From positions 1 through 64,000 of the forward strand of contig JAKRSD010000032.1 in NCBI GenBank assembly GCA_022402535.1: 64,000 nucleotides of DNA. Reading direction: 5' to 3'. The notes under the pieces were generated by a model, which was not told where the DNA came from, did no database searches, and was given only the letters and a program-made list of their open reading frames with translations. Source of the stretch: Flavobacteriales bacterium (GTDB lineage: Bacteria; Bacteroidota; Bacteroidia; CAIKAF01). The position numbers and the translations under genes were made by a program. The stretch's first letter is position 1, and each line of letters opens with the position of its first letter. Shown in pieces: positions 41,081-51,214 of the stretch.

Positions 41081-43618
41081 ATGAAAAACATTTACATTTC
41101 CGCATTACTTCTTCTACTCTCTGTAGCAGGATTACATGCACAAAAATCCATTTTTTCATTAGCACCTTCGGGCTACACCTATCAAACCGATGTAAATAAA
41201 ATAGCTGCAACACAGGTGCAAGCTCCTTCTTCAAGTATGATTGCTTCGTTAATAAACGGAACTCATCCAAAAAGTGGGGAAATGTATATCATCGGATACA
41301 ATACACCCGTAAATCTTACCATGCAGAATTCCGGGGAATGGCATTCATACAACGGGTTTAAAACCTGGAGATTGAAACTAAAAAGTGCAGGAGCCGAAGG
41401 AATCGCCCTGTTGTATTCTAAGTTCCGCATTCCGGAATCAGCTTCCGTATTTGTATATAACAGCGCGTTTACCCATAAATCAAGAGCTTATCGAGGTGAT
41501 GAAAACCCTGCGGGAGAGCATTTTTCAACCGAGATTATTACAGGTGACGAAATCGTATTGGAATATTGGGTTCCGGAAACCGAAACCCGCGATGCGGAAA
41601 TCGTTATTGAAGCGGTTTCTCATATATTCCGTGAGGGGGCTAAGTTCCAACCTAAGAATTTTCAACAAAATGGTGCCTCTGACCCTTGCCAGGTGAATGT
41701 AAACTGTACTGAAGGAAATAACTGGCAGGACCAAAAAAGAGGGGTAGCTAAAATTTATGTAGTTGATGGAAATTTTGGCGGACTTTGTTCCGGTTCGCTA
41801 ATCAACAATACGGCAGAGGATTGCAAAAATTATTTTTTAACTGCTCAACATTGCGGAGCCGGCGCTACCACCTCTAACATGAATCAGTGGCAGTTTTATT
41901 TTAATTTCGAATCTTCCAACTGTTCTAATTTAACATCATCTCAAGCTAATGCCGTGGATAATCAGGTAAGAACAGGTTGTACAAAAAGAGCATTTAGCGG
42001 AACCACATCCAACATTAATCATTCAGACTTTTTGTTAGTTGAATTTAATACAGCCATTCCATCTGACTACAATGTTTATTATAACGGATGGAACCGAAAT
42101 AACACAGCCGCTACAAGTGGGGTCGGCATTCACCACCCTTCCGGTGATATCAAAAAAATCAGTACTTATACAGGTACACTACAAAACACTAATTGGCAGG
42201 GAACGCCATCCGGCTCACATTGGAGAGTAATTTGGACAGGGACCACAAACGGCCACGGGGTAACGGAAGGTGGTTCATCCGGTTCTCCTATATTCAACCA
42301 AAACAAGCAAATTGTAGGTGATCTTTCCGGAGGCTCATCATATTGTAATACTGTACAACCCGGCGGTCAGAATCAACCCGATTTATATGGCAAATTCTCT
42401 TATAGCTGGGAAACTGCCGGCGCCAATAACAACCAACGTTTAAGACCTTGGTTAGATCCCTTGGGAACCAACCCCACCACATTGAACGGCAAAAATGCCT
42501 GTGGCTCCACTCCCCCACCCACAGGTACTTGTGATACAACATCTCATTTTATCATCGGCACCCATACCGCATCGGCATTGACAGCTCCAGGCGGAACCGG
42601 ATGGATTGCAGGAAATAACTCTTATAATGATAAAGCAAAAGCTGAATTATTCATCAACACGTTCCCTGCCAATTCACAGATTACCGGATTTTACATGTTT
42701 TTCCACGCAGCCGTAGGGACTGGAAACGTTACGTTCAAAATTTGGGATGCCACGGGTGCCGGAGGAACACCGGGAGCTGTGTTAGTGCAGGGTACTGCCG
42801 CAGCCAATACCATTCCAACTAACGGCAATGCAATCTTATTTACATTACCCACACCGATTAACATCACGGGTAATTTCTATGTAGGTTTTGATATTCCAAC
42901 GGCTGCCGGAACTTCGGTTGGATTGTATACCACTGCTGCCAATCAGGTAGCGACCAACTATGCCTGGGAACAATGGAGCAATAACACATGGAACTCTTAT
43001 GAGACTTCATACGGTCAAAAATATGCACATGCCATATTTGTGAGTGTTTGTCCTCAAGGAGGAGCTGGCGGTGCTGCCCCGGTAGCGAATTTTACGGCAA
43101 ATACTACCAATATTCCGGTAGGAAATACGGTAAGTTTCACTCAAACCAGCACAAACAATCCTACCACTTTCGCATGGACCATCAACCCGAGTGCCGGTAC
43201 TTCGTTCGTATCAGGAACTACGGCATCTTCTGCGAATCCAATCGTGCAGTTTAATAATGTAGGCCAATACACTGTTACGCTAACTGCATCCAATGCCAAT
43301 GGTTCTGACGGAGAAACCAAAACCAATTATATCAATGTATATAACAATGCAAGCATTGGAAGCCAGGAAGTCATTGAGTCCGTTTCCATTTTCCCGAATC
43401 CGGTGACTGAAATGTTGAACCTTCAATTCTCTTCACCGATTATTGAAGATATTTACGTAACCGTATATGACATGGTCGGTAAACGTATCAGCCAGGTATT
43501 CATTCCTTCCGGAACCTCAAGTTATCAGATATCTGCCGAAGGGTGGGCAAATGGTATGTACAATTTGGAAATCCGTACAGGAAATTTTATTACTTCGCAA
43601 AAAATCATAAAAAACTAG
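41081..43618 (+). CDS. Trypsin-like (lysyl endopeptidase-type) serine protease with extra beta-domain, PKD and T9SS type A sorting domain
   Basis: GLCSGSLINN, FLTAQHCGAGA (His), HSDFLLVEF (Asp), HGVTEGGSSGSPIFN (Ser); PKD ANFTANTTNIPVGNTVSFTQTS; C-terminal SIFPNPVTEMLNLQFS. Confidence 0.92.
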   Translation: MKNIYISALLLLLSVAGLHAQKSIFSLAPSGYTYQTDVNKIAATQVQAPSSSMIASLINGTHPKSGEMYIIGYNTPVNLTMQNSGEWHSYNGFKTWRLKLKSAGAEGIALLYSKFRIPESASVFVYNSAFTHKSRAYRGDENPAGEHFSTEIITGDEIVLEYWVPETETRDAEIVIEAVSHIFREGAKFQPKNFQQNGASDPCQVNVNCTEGNNWQDQKRGVAKIYVVDGNFGGLCSGSLINNTAEDCKNYFLTAQHCGAGATTSNMNQWQFYFNFESSNCSNLTSSQANAVDNQVRTGCTKRAFSGTTSNINHSDFLLVEFNTAIPSDYNVYYNGWNRNNTAATSGVGIHHPSGDIKKISTYTGTLQNTNWQGTPSGSHWRVIWTGTTNGHGVTEGGSSGSPIFNQNKQIVGDLSGGSSYCNTVQPGGQNQPDLYGKFSYSWETAGANNNQRLRPWLDPLGTNPTTLNGKNACGSTPPPTGTCDTTSHFIIGTHTASALTAPGGTGWIAGNNSYNDKAKAELFINTFPANSQITGFYMFFHAAVGTGNVTFKIWDATGAGGTPGAVLVQGTAAANTIPTNGNAILFTLPTPINITGNFYVGFDIPTAAGTSVGLYTTAANQVATNYAWEQWSNNTWNSYETSYGQKYAHAIFVSVCPQGGAGGAAPVANFTANTTNIPVGNTVSFTQTSTNNPTTFAWTINPSAGTSFVSGTTASSANPIVQFNNVGQYTVTLTASNANGSDGETKTNYINVYNNASIGSQEVIESVSIFPNPVTEMLNLQFSSPIIEDIYVTVYDMVGKRISQVFIPSGTSSYQISAEGWANGMYNLEIRTGNFITSQKIIKN

Positions 43619-43644
43619 TTTGAGATTCGCTCAACTTATTAATC

Positions 43645-43669
43645 AGGGGCCTTTGGCCCCTTTTTTTTT
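43645..43669 (+). terminator. Rho-independent terminator between the two tandem proteases
   Basis: AGGGGCC-TTT-GGCCCC followed by a T9 run. Confidence 0.88.
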
Positions 43670-43676
43670 AACTTTG
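43669..43676 (+). promoter_or_regulatory. -7 element TAACTTTG of the second protease gene
   Basis: Exact TAnnTTTG, 20 nt between box and ATG at 43697. Confidence 0.5.
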
Positions 43677-43696
43677 AATTAAATATTATCTTTTTG

Positions 43697-45640
43697 ATGA
43701 AACAATTATTCATTTCAGCCACCTTGATTTTAACGGGAATCTTCTCCATGAATGCCCAACAAAATCAAAAAGAATTACCGCTAAGCTTTAGCACTAATTT
43801 ACAGATACATTCCGAAATTCCATTTACTCAAATCAGCAAACCCGATGTAAAGGCATTGTTGGAAGAAGATAAAATCAGAGACAAACAGGGTAAATTTTAC
43901 AGAACAGGAATTATAACGGAAGTCCCCACACACTCTGCCGTAAAAGGTAAATATTCTTTCGAGGGAAACAACGTAATCTGGCAGCATGGATTTACTGCTC
44001 AGGCAGCCAAATCTATCGGTTTATACTTTGATTATTTGGCCATACCCGAAGGGGGTAAACTCTTTGTTTACAGCTCCGATTTAACACACGTGGTAGGGCC
44101 ATTCACTTCAGAAAATTCGCCCAATGCTGATGTATTTGCAACAGCTCCCGTGGTAGGAGAAAGTCTGATTCTGGAATATAACGGTCCAAAAGAAACGGCC
44201 GAAATGTTTGAATTCATCCTAAATGAAGTGAGCTATAATTACAGAAATGGTGGATTTGGTCCTAAAAATGCATCAAACTTTGGAGATTCTGACCCCTGTC
44301 AAGTAAATGCGAATTGCTCCGAAGGAAATTCCTGGGATGCCCAGAAGCGCTCTGTAGTTAAAATTGTGGTGAGAGATGGTTCTTTTACGGGTTTATGTTC
44401 AGGAAATTTAATCAACAGTGCAACTAATGACTGTACTCCTTATGTTTTAACGGCTAACCATTGCGGAGCAGGAGCCAGCATAACCAACTTCAAACAATGG
44501 GTTTTCTATTTCAATTTTGAAACGCCGGGATGTACTAATCCCGCTTCGGCCAATGACTTAGATGATCAGGTGGCTTCCGGTTGTTTAAAAATGAGCTGTT
44601 CTGCGGATGTTTCAGATGTAATTGCTTCAGACTTTTTGTTGGTTCATATTAAAAACAGACCAGCCAGTTCCTATAATGCGTTTATGGCCGGATGGTCCAG
44701 AAGTACATCCGCATCTTCTTCCGGAGTTGGAATTCATCATCCTTCGGGGGATGTTAAGAAAATTTCCACCTACACGGCTTCACTTACCAATTCAGGCTGG
44801 TCGGGTACAAACTGGGGCAAACACTGGGGAGTAGTTTGGGCAGCCACAGCAAATGGACACGGTGTAACGGAAGGAGGCTCCTCCGGTTCGGCAATTTTTA
44901 ACTCCGCAGGACAGATTGTGGGTAAACTCAGTGGAGGAAGTTCTTTCTGCTCCAATACAAACGGAATGGATGTGTACGGAAAATTCTCTTACAGCTGGGA
45001 TCAAACGGCCAGCACACCCAACAGAAGATTAAAAGATTGGTTAGACAAATCCAATACTAACCCGACCACATTAGCCGGCAAAGAGGTAAGCACCTGTGCA
45101 TCGGCGGCTTTACCGACAGTAGAATTTGTTGCGGACAACACTACTCCGAGTGTGGGTCAACTGGTTAATCTGACCAATCAAAGTACCGGAACTGCCGACG
45201 GCTATTTATGGACGATTACGCCTAATACGTTTAGCTATGTAAATGGAACGAATGAAAATTCAGAAAATCCTCAGGTAATATTCAATTCCACTTCGTCTTA
45301 CTCTGTCATACTTCATGTGTATAACAATGCAGGGTATAATATTCGCTCACGTCCTGCATATATCAAACCCCATAGTGTGGCGGGAATCGGAGAAAATGAA
45401 AATTCTACATTAACAATTTACCCAAATCCCAGCAACGGTTTATTTTGGCTTACAGCTCAATCAGGGAAGTTAATTGATAAAGTAACTTTAATGGATTTAA
45501 ATGGAAAAATAGTCGCAGAATACAACGTAAATGCAACGGCTATTGAAATAAATCAGAAGGGATTAAGCCAAGGCGTTTATCTGCTTAAGATTCTAAGTGA
45601 AGGAAAAGAATTCACTGAAAAATTGATAATTAAAGAATAA
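43697..45640 (+). CDS. Trypsin-like (lysyl endopeptidase-type) serine protease with T9SS type A sorting domain
   Basis: GLCSGNLINS, VLTANHCGAGA, ASDFLLVHI, HGVTEGGSSGSAIFN; C-terminal TIYPNPSNGLFWLTAQ; paralogue of the upstream gene. Confidence 0.92.
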   Translation: MKQLFISATLILTGIFSMNAQQNQKELPLSFSTNLQIHSEIPFTQISKPDVKALLEEDKIRDKQGKFYRTGIITEVPTHSAVKGKYSFEGNNVIWQHGFTAQAAKSIGLYFDYLAIPEGGKLFVYSSDLTHVVGPFTSENSPNADVFATAPVVGESLILEYNGPKETAEMFEFILNEVSYNYRNGGFGPKNASNFGDSDPCQVNANCSEGNSWDAQKRSVVKIVVRDGSFTGLCSGNLINSATNDCTPYVLTANHCGAGASITNFKQWVFYFNFETPGCTNPASANDLDDQVASGCLKMSCSADVSDVIASDFLLVHIKNRPASSYNAFMAGWSRSTSASSSGVGIHHPSGDVKKISTYTASLTNSGWSGTNWGKHWGVVWAATANGHGVTEGGSSGSAIFNSAGQIVGKLSGGSSFCSNTNGMDVYGKFSYSWDQTASTPNRRLKDWLDKSNTNPTTLAGKEVSTCASAALPTVEFVADNTTPSVGQLVNLTNQSTGTADGYLWTITPNTFSYVNGTNENSENPQVIFNSTSSYSVILHVYNNAGYNIRSRPAYIKPHSVAGIGENENSTLTIYPNPSNGLFWLTAQSGKLIDKVTLMDLNGKIVAEYNVNATAIEINQKGLSQGVYLLKILSEGKEFTEKLIIKE

Positions 45641-45660
45641 TCGGGAAAAAACATCCCATA

Positions 45661-45687
45661 AAAAAAGGCCCTATCAGGGCCTTTTTT
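45661..45687. terminator. Bidirectional terminator between convergent protease and proS
   Basis: AAAAAAGGCCCT-ATC-AGGGCCTTTTTT. Confidence 0.88.
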
Positions 45688-45705
45688 GTTATTACTAAAT
45701 GATGA

Positions 45706-47181
45706 TTAATATGCTCTTGCAAATAAAACCCTACCACTTGAAGGTTTACCACTGAATACGCAAACACCGGGTTCAGCACTTCTGTTTAACGGAATACAAC
45801 GGATAGTTGCTTTTGTTTCTGCTTTGATGGCTTCTTCGGTTTCGGGAGTGCCATCCCAATGAGCACTGATAAATCCTCCCGGGCCATTCAGAATTTCTTT
45901 AAATTCTTCGAAATTATTGGCTTCGCGGGTATTTTGAGTCATTCTTTCGAAAGCCTTATTCAATAAACCCTGTTGAATTTCAACCAATAAATTTTCAATT
46001 CTTTCGGACAAACCATCCATTGATATGGTAGCCTTTTCCTGTGTATCTCTCCTTGCCAATTCTACCGAATTTTGAGCCAAATCACGAGGTCCTACTGCAA
46101 TACGCAGAGGAACACCTTTGAGTTCATATTCAGCGAATTTCCAACCCGGTTTTTGGTTGTCTTTATCATCCAGTTTTGCACGAATACCGATTTTTTTCAG
46201 GCTTTCACAAATCTGTTTACCGGCTTCAATGGTTTGTGTTTGCTCTTCATCCGTTCTGTAAATAGGAACAATGATTACCTGAATAGGGGCAACCTGCGGA
46301 GGCAGCACCAGACCATTATCATCAGAATGAGTCATGATAAGAGCACCCATCAAACGGGTTGATACCCCCCAGGAAGTAGCCCATACATAGTCTAACTTGC
46401 CGTCTTTCCCGGCAAACTTCACATCAAATGCCTTGGCGAAATTTTGACCCAAAAAGTGAGAAGTACCCGCCTGAAGCGCTTTACCATCCTGCATTAATGC
46501 TTCTATGCAATACGTATCTTCAGCACCGGCAAATCGCTCGCTTTCTGTTTTTACCCCTTTGATTACCGGGATAGCCAAAATATTTTCTGCAAATTCGGCA
46601 TATACATCCAACATTTTCACGGTTTCTTCCACCGCTTCTTCTTTGGTGGCGTGTGCGGTATGCCCTTCCTGCCATAAAAACTCAGCCGTGCGCAAAAACA
46701 GACGGGTTCTCATTTCCCAACGAACCACATTGGCCCATTGGTTAACCAATATTGGAAGGTCTCTATAACTCTGAATCCAATTTTTATAAGTGTTCCAGAT
46801 TATCGCTTCACTGGTAGGTCTTACCACCAACTCTTCTTCCAATTTGGCTTCGGGGTCAACCATCAATTTTCCCGGATTGGAAGGATCGTTTTTAAGTCTG
46901 TAATGTGTAACCACCGCACACTCTTTGGCAAATCCTTCTGCGTTTTTTTCTTCTGCTTCAAACAAACTTTTGGGAACAAACAGGGGGAAATACGCATTTT
47001 CGTGGCCTGTATCTTTGAACCTTCTGTCTAATTCGGATTGCATTTTTTCCCATATGGAATATCCGTAAGGTTTAATCACCATGCAACCTCGAACAGCACT
47101 ATGCTCGGCCAATCCGGCCCTCACTACCAGTTCGTTATACCACTCTGAGTAATTTTCTTCTCTTGATATTAGCTTTTTCAC
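45706..47181 (-). CDS. proS: Prolyl-tRNA synthetase
   Basis: [102 protein letters not shown]. Confidence 0.97.
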   Translation of the reverse strand: MKKLISREENYSEWYNELVVRAGLAEHSAVRGCMVIKPYGYSIWEKMQSELDRRFKDTGHENAYFPLFVPKSLFEAEEKNAEGFAKECAVVTHYRLKNDPSNPGKLMVDPEAKLEEELVVRPTSEAIIWNTYKNWIQSYRDLPILVNQWANVVRWEMRTRLFLRTAEFLWQEGHTAHATKEEAVEETVKMLDVYAEFAENILAIPVIKGVKTESERFAGAEDTYCIEALMQDGKALQAGTSHFLGQNFAKAFDVKFAGKDGKLDYVWATSWGVSTRLMGALIMTHSDDNGLVLPPQVAPIQVIIVPIYRTDEEQTQTIEAGKQICESLKKIGIRAKLDDKDNQKPGWKFAEYELKGVPLRIAVGPRDLAQNSVELARRDTQEKATISMDGLSERIENLLVEIQQGLLNKAFERMTQNTREANNFEEFKEILNGPGGFISAHWDGTPETEEAIKAETKATIRCIPLNRSAEPGVCVFSGKPSSGRVLFARAY

Positions 47182-47231
47182 TGAAAATCTTTTTACCGGT
47201 ATGGATTTTGTTTGTAATTTTAAACTCGTTG

Positions 47232-47239
47232 CAAAAGTA
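47232..47239 (-). promoter_or_regulatory. -7 element TACTTTTG of proS
   Basis: Exact TAnnTTTG on the minus strand upstream of proS. Confidence 0.55.
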
Positions 47240-47275
47240 ACGAACAGATTGTGTAACCCAATAAAATAGTATAAA

Positions 47276-48712
47276 ATGAAAAAGGGTATTTGGGCGGTAT
47301 TAGCCGTAACAGTTTTGCTTACCGTTTCGTGTTCCAGTTCCAGAAAAGCAGATTATTTATATTATGATGATGCTTACTATGGCATGAATGATGCCAAACG
47401 GGAATATAATAAACGAAACAGAACCCAACAAAATAATCGGGTTACCACACAATCTGCAAATGATTTTCAATCTGCCAATGATCCCAATTTTTTTGGCCAT
47501 AATGCTAATCAGGGCAACACTTTTATAACCAATAATTATTATTCAAACGCCGGTATGACGGGTTATAACGGGTTTAGTCCATACAACAACTGGGGCAATA
47601 ACTCATCTCTTTTCATAGGATATAATTCATGGAATAACCCTTGGATGTTTGGTAACAACTGGGGAGGATCCGGTTGGGGGAATCCATATTTTGGAAATCC
47701 ATGGCAAGGTCATGGAGGATGGAACAGTCCTTGGAATAATTCGTGGAACAATCCATGGAATAACCCTTGGAACAATCCTTGGAACAATCCATGGTCCGGC
47801 GGAGGATGGAACAATCCTTGGAATAATCCCTGGAACAACCCATGGTGTAACAATGGATTTGGTAATAACTGGGGTGGAGGTTTCGGCAATAACTGGGGCG
47901 GAGGTTTTGGCTTTGGCGGCGGAAACTTCGGCGGCAGCTGGGCTCCCGGTGTATCGGGTCTTTGGGGCGGCCGCGGAAGTGTTTCGGGCACTACGCCTAC
48001 TACCAGTTTCAACCCACACTTTGTAGCCGGATTCATGAAGAATTCACAGAATAACAATACCTCGGGAACAGGTTCTTCTCCAGCTAATAATAACGTGAAC
48101 AGCAGAGATGTGTCAAAGCCGATTACTACCAACGCTACACAGAATGCAACGGGCAAACCTCAGGCTGATTACTCCGGAAGAGTTCGCTCACCACAGGATG
48201 TTAACTCATCAGGCAGGGAACAAATTTCTCAACCCGATTATAACCGTATTCCCACTTCTGTTTCAAGTAAACCGTCAAATACTAACGTTCAAGATGCAAA
48301 TAGAGCTCCCGTAAATACAAATGCACAACCTAATAATGGCCGTGTTATAACGCCACAACAGCAGCAGCCTTTCCAAAATCAGCCTCAGCGAACGTTTACA
48401 CCTGCTGAGCAGCAACCACAGCAACCGCAACGTGTAATTACGCCTCAGCAACAACAGCAGCCTCAACAACAACCACAGCGTGTAATTACGCCACAACAGC
48501 AGGCGCCCATTCAACAGCAACCACAGCGTAGTTTTACGCCATCTCAGAATTTTAATCAGGGCGGAGGTTCTCAAAACCCATCCCGTGGAAGTTTTTCATC
48601 CCCATCTTCGGGAGGCGGAGGTTCATTCTCTTCCCCTTCCTCCGGAGGAGGCGGTCGTTCGTCCGGTTCGGGAGGTGGAGGTTCTTCCTCATCCGGCGGC
48701 GGTAGAAGATAA
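47276..48712 (+). CDS. Repeat-rich lipoprotein (Asn/Trp/Pro, Gln and Gly/Ser low-complexity blocks), unknown function
   Basis: Lipobox LLTVSCSSS; tandem NNPW repeats, three RVITPQQQ blocks, [10 protein letters not shown]-terminal repeats. Confidence 0.85.
   Translation: MKKGIWAVLAVTVLLTVSCSSSRKADYLYYDDAYYGMNDAKREYNKRNRTQQNNRVTTQSANDFQSANDPNFFGHNANQGNTFITNNYYSNAGMTGYNGFSPYNNWGNNSSLFIGYNSWNNPWMFGNNWGGSGWGNPYFGNPWQGHGGWNSPWNNSWNNPWNNPWNNPWNNPWSGGGWNNPWNNPWNNPWCNNGFGNNWGGGFGNNWGGGFGFGGGNFGGSWAPGVSGLWGGRGSVSGTTPTTSFNPHFVAGFMKNSQNNNTSGTGSSPANNNVNSRDVSKPITTNATQNATGKPQADYSGRVRSPQDVNSSGREQISQPDYNRIPTSVSSKPSNTNVQDANRAPVNTNAQPNNGRVITPQQQQPFQNQPQRTFTPAEQQPQQPQRVITPQQQQQPQQQPQRVITPQQQAPIQQQPQRSFTPSQNFNQGGGSQNPSRGSFSSPSSGGGGSFSSPSSGGGGRSSGSGGGGSSSSGGGRR
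47719..47846 (+). repeat. Imperfect 12-nt tandem repeat (TGGAAYAAYCCN) encoding NNPW units
   Basis: Visible units tggaacagtcct / tggaataattcg / tggaacaatcca / tggaataaccct / tggaacaatcct x2 / tggaacaatccttggaataatccctggaacaaccca. Confidence 0.9.
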
Positions 48713-48715
48713 TAT

Positions 48716-48741
48716 AAAAGCCCCATATTTTGGGGCTTTTT
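48716..48741 (+). terminator. Rho-independent terminator
   Basis: AAAAGCCCCA-TATTT-TGGGGCTTTT after the lipoprotein stop. Confidence 0.85.
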
Positions 48742-48771
48742 AGTCATTTAGAATTTGTTTAATATTCCTGT

Positions 48772-50250
48772 ATGCGGAAAATCATATTAGCAATCATTAC
48801 GGCTATTTTCACTTTAGGATTTAGTGCTAAAAAAGCATTTACCCAAAATGAAGGAGATGCTCTACGATATGGAAGATATTACTTCACAGGCACGGCCAGA
48901 TATGCCGCCATGGGAGGAGCTTTCGGTGCGTTTGGTGCTGATGTTTCAAACTTAGCTCACAACCCCGCAGGGTTGGGGGTTTTCAGAAAAAGCCAGGTTA
49001 CTCTGACTCCCGGTGTTTCCATAAACCGCACCCGGTCTACCCATTACGACGAAACCAACGTGGACAGCCGCACTTCTTTTAACCTGGCGAATCTGGGATT
49101 GGTGTTTTCTTCCAAAATTGGCAGAAATAAAAGACCTACAGACGGTTTTCAATACATAAATTTTGGGATGGCTTACACCAAAACATCTGATTTAAATAAC
49201 AGAACCTTAATCAGAGGAACCAACGAGGAAAGTTCTTTATTGGATGATTTTGCCAATTCTGTGAATGCCAACGGCGGATTTGCAACCAATGCATATTACG
49301 ACCAACTGGCTATGAATGCCGAATTGTTAATTCCATCGCCAAGCGGTGGTTACTATGCTTTTGATGCCCCCTGGCCCAATGCCGGAAAAATTCAACGAAA
49401 AGATATTGAAAGCCGGGGCTCTATGGGAGATGTAAGCTTTGCCATTGCTGCAAACTACGCCAATACACTCTATTTTGGTGCGTCTTTTAATATCAATGTG
49501 CTCGACTACAGGCAAACCTCATTTCATTCCGAACAAGATGCTGGTGATTCCATTCCGGAGTTTAAGGAATTTGTATTTAAAGAATACTTCAGAACCCGGG
49601 GTAGTGGTATAAACGCAAAGTTTGGTCTGATTTATCGCCCCGTTGATTTTTTAAGATTAGGCATCTCGTTTCACACACCTACGGCCTTTACCCTTACCGA
49701 CCGTTTTGAAAATGATATGAACGCCACTTTTGACAATGGGGTTCAAACCGAGGCGCTTTCACCGGCAGGTGTATTCAAATACCGATATTCTAATCCGTTA
49801 AGATTGCAGATTTCGGCCGGATTTGTAATTGGTAAACTGGCCCTGTTAGGCCTGGAATATGAATTTGTAAATTACAAAGGACCAAGGTTCAGGGAGACGG
49901 GTGTGTCCACCAATTTTTTCCAAACTACGAATGAGCGTATCAAACAGGTTTACCGGGGCGGACACAACTTAAAAGCGGGTGCCGAATTGAAATTAGACCC
50001 ATTCGCATTCCGGGTTGGAGCCCATTATGCCTCCAGTCCATATCAGGTAACGGTGAATAATTCTCCTGCCTGGGGAATGTCGGCAGGTGTTGGCTTTCAA
50101 AATCTGCCTTCAGGATTTTTTCTTGACATCGCCTATTCACTCTTTTCGGTAAAAGAAGCATACTGGCTATACGATGCCTCATTGGTTCGAGCCACTCAAA
50201 CGCGTATGCAAAAACACAACCTATTGCTTACCGCGGGATTTAACTTCTAA
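48772..50250 (+). CDS. FadL/OmpP1-like outer-membrane transport protein
   Basis: ARYAAMGGAFGAFGADVSNLAHNPAGLGVFRKSQVTLTPG; C-terminal beta strands ending in AGFNF. Confidence 0.85.
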   Translation: MRKIILAIITAIFTLGFSAKKAFTQNEGDALRYGRYYFTGTARYAAMGGAFGAFGADVSNLAHNPAGLGVFRKSQVTLTPGVSINRTRSTHYDETNVDSRTSFNLANLGLVFSSKIGRNKRPTDGFQYINFGMAYTKTSDLNNRTLIRGTNEESSLLDDFANSVNANGGFATNAYYDQLAMNAELLIPSPSGGYYAFDAPWPNAGKIQRKDIESRGSMGDVSFAIAANYANTLYFGASFNINVLDYRQTSFHSEQDAGDSIPEFKEFVFKEYFRTRGSGINAKFGLIYRPVDFLRLGISFHTPTAFTLTDRFENDMNATFDNGVQTEALSPAGVFKYRYSNPLRLQISAGFVIGKLALLGLEYEFVNYKGPRFRETGVSTNFFQTTNERIKQVYRGGHNLKAGAELKLDPFAFRVGAHYASSPYQVTVNNSPAWGMSAGVGFQNLPSGFFLDIAYSLFSVKEAYWLYDASLVRATQTRMQKHNLLLTAGFNF

Positions 50251-50270
50251 TCAAATATTTAATGCATAAA

Positions 50271-50301
50271 AAAAGCCGCTACAAACTTTGCAGCGGCTTT
50301 T
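50271..50301. terminator. Bidirectional terminator between convergent genes
   Basis: AAAAGCCGCT-ACAAACTTTGC-AGCGGCTTTT. Confidence 0.8.
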
Positions 50302-50318
50302 CTCTTATTCAATTTTGA

Positions 50319-51107
50319 TTACTTAAGAATTTTAGTCATTCTGTCTTCTTCTTCTGAAGCCAGAACCTGATCGGTAAGAATTCTTCCGCAGTATTCACAT
50401 ACGATTACTTTCTTGCGCTGAGCAATATCTAACTGGCGCTGAGGAGGAATATTGGCAAAACATCCGCCACAGGCGTCACGCTCAATGGGAACTACAGCAA
50501 GTCCGTTAGCAGCGTTAGAACGAAGACGGTTGTATGCAACCAATAAACGCTCTTCGATATATCCTGCATATTCTTTTGATTTTTCAATCAACAGTTCTTC
50601 ATCTTTTTGGGTTTCGGCCACGATATCATCTAATTCCGCTTTTTTAAGATCTAAATCTTTGGTGCGGTCATCAATGCGGGCAGAAATTTCGTCCGTTACT
50701 TTCTTTTTGTCTTCAATACGGAACTGAGCTTCTTTAATTTTCTTTTCAGCCAATTGAATCTCAAGTGTCTGGAATTCAATTTCTTTAGAAAGAGAATCAA
50801 ACTCTCTGTTGTTACGCACATTCAATTGCTGTTGCTCGTATTTCTTAATCAAAGATTGTGAATCTTTAATCTGAAGCTTACGGCTTGAAATTTCCTCATC
50901 AAAGGTTTTAATTTCAGCTTTCAATTTATCGAGACGGGTTTTCAACCCGGCAATTTCATCTTCCAAATCGCTTACCTCAAGAGGTAATTCTCCGCGAATT
51001 GTTCTGATTTTGTCAATTCTTGAGTCAATCTGCTGCAGATCGAATAAAGCACGGAGTTTATCTTCTACCGTAATTTCTTTGGTTACTGTTTGCTCTTTTT
51101 TTGCCAT
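50319..51107 (-). CDS. Coiled-coil C4-type zinc ribbon protein
   Basis: Long heptad-rich region, then CGGCFANIPPQRQLDIAQRKKVIVCEYCGRIL. Confidence 0.88.
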   Translation of the reverse strand: MAKKEQTVTKEITVEDKLRALFDLQQIDSRIDKIRTIRGELPLEVSDLEDEIAGLKTRLDKLKAEIKTFDEEISSRKLQIKDSQSLIKKYEQQQLNVRNNREFDSLSKEIEFQTLEIQLAEKKIKEAQFRIEDKKKVTDEISARIDDRTKDLDLKKAELDDIVAETQKDEELLIEKSKEYAGYIEERLLVAYNRLRSNAANGLAVVPIERDACGGCFANIPPQRQLDIAQRKKVIVCEYCGRILTDQVLASEEEDRMTKILK

Positions 51108-51151
51108 GACGTGAGGAAAAAATTAACGCGTTATTCCTAATTAAAGGAGTG

Positions 51152-51159
51152 CAAAGGTA
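51152..51159 (-). promoter_or_regulatory. -7 element TACCTTTG of the zinc-ribbon gene
   Basis: Exact TAnnTTTG on the minus strand. Confidence 0.5.
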
Positions 51160-51214
51160 TTAAAAAAAGAATACGTTCAGAATGGTAACTGAATATTATT
51201 TAACGGGTTGATTA

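Noticed and set aside
47613-48156. Several ORFs on both strands over the NNPW repeat (76, 130, 125, 148 aa)
   Set aside because: Repetitive DNA leaves all frames open; their periodic sequences mirror the 12-nt repeat, and only the frame with a lipobox signal is credible.
47276-48712. CRISPR-like or satellite array at the 12-nt repeats
   Set aside because: No unique spacers; the repeat is coding and in frame.
51123-51132. TAACGCGTTA palindrome upstream of the zinc-ribbon gene, with similar ACGCGT sites at about 4000 and 8905
   Set aside because: Short, contexts differ (one lies at the end of the dnaA coding region), number not distinguishable from chance by eye.
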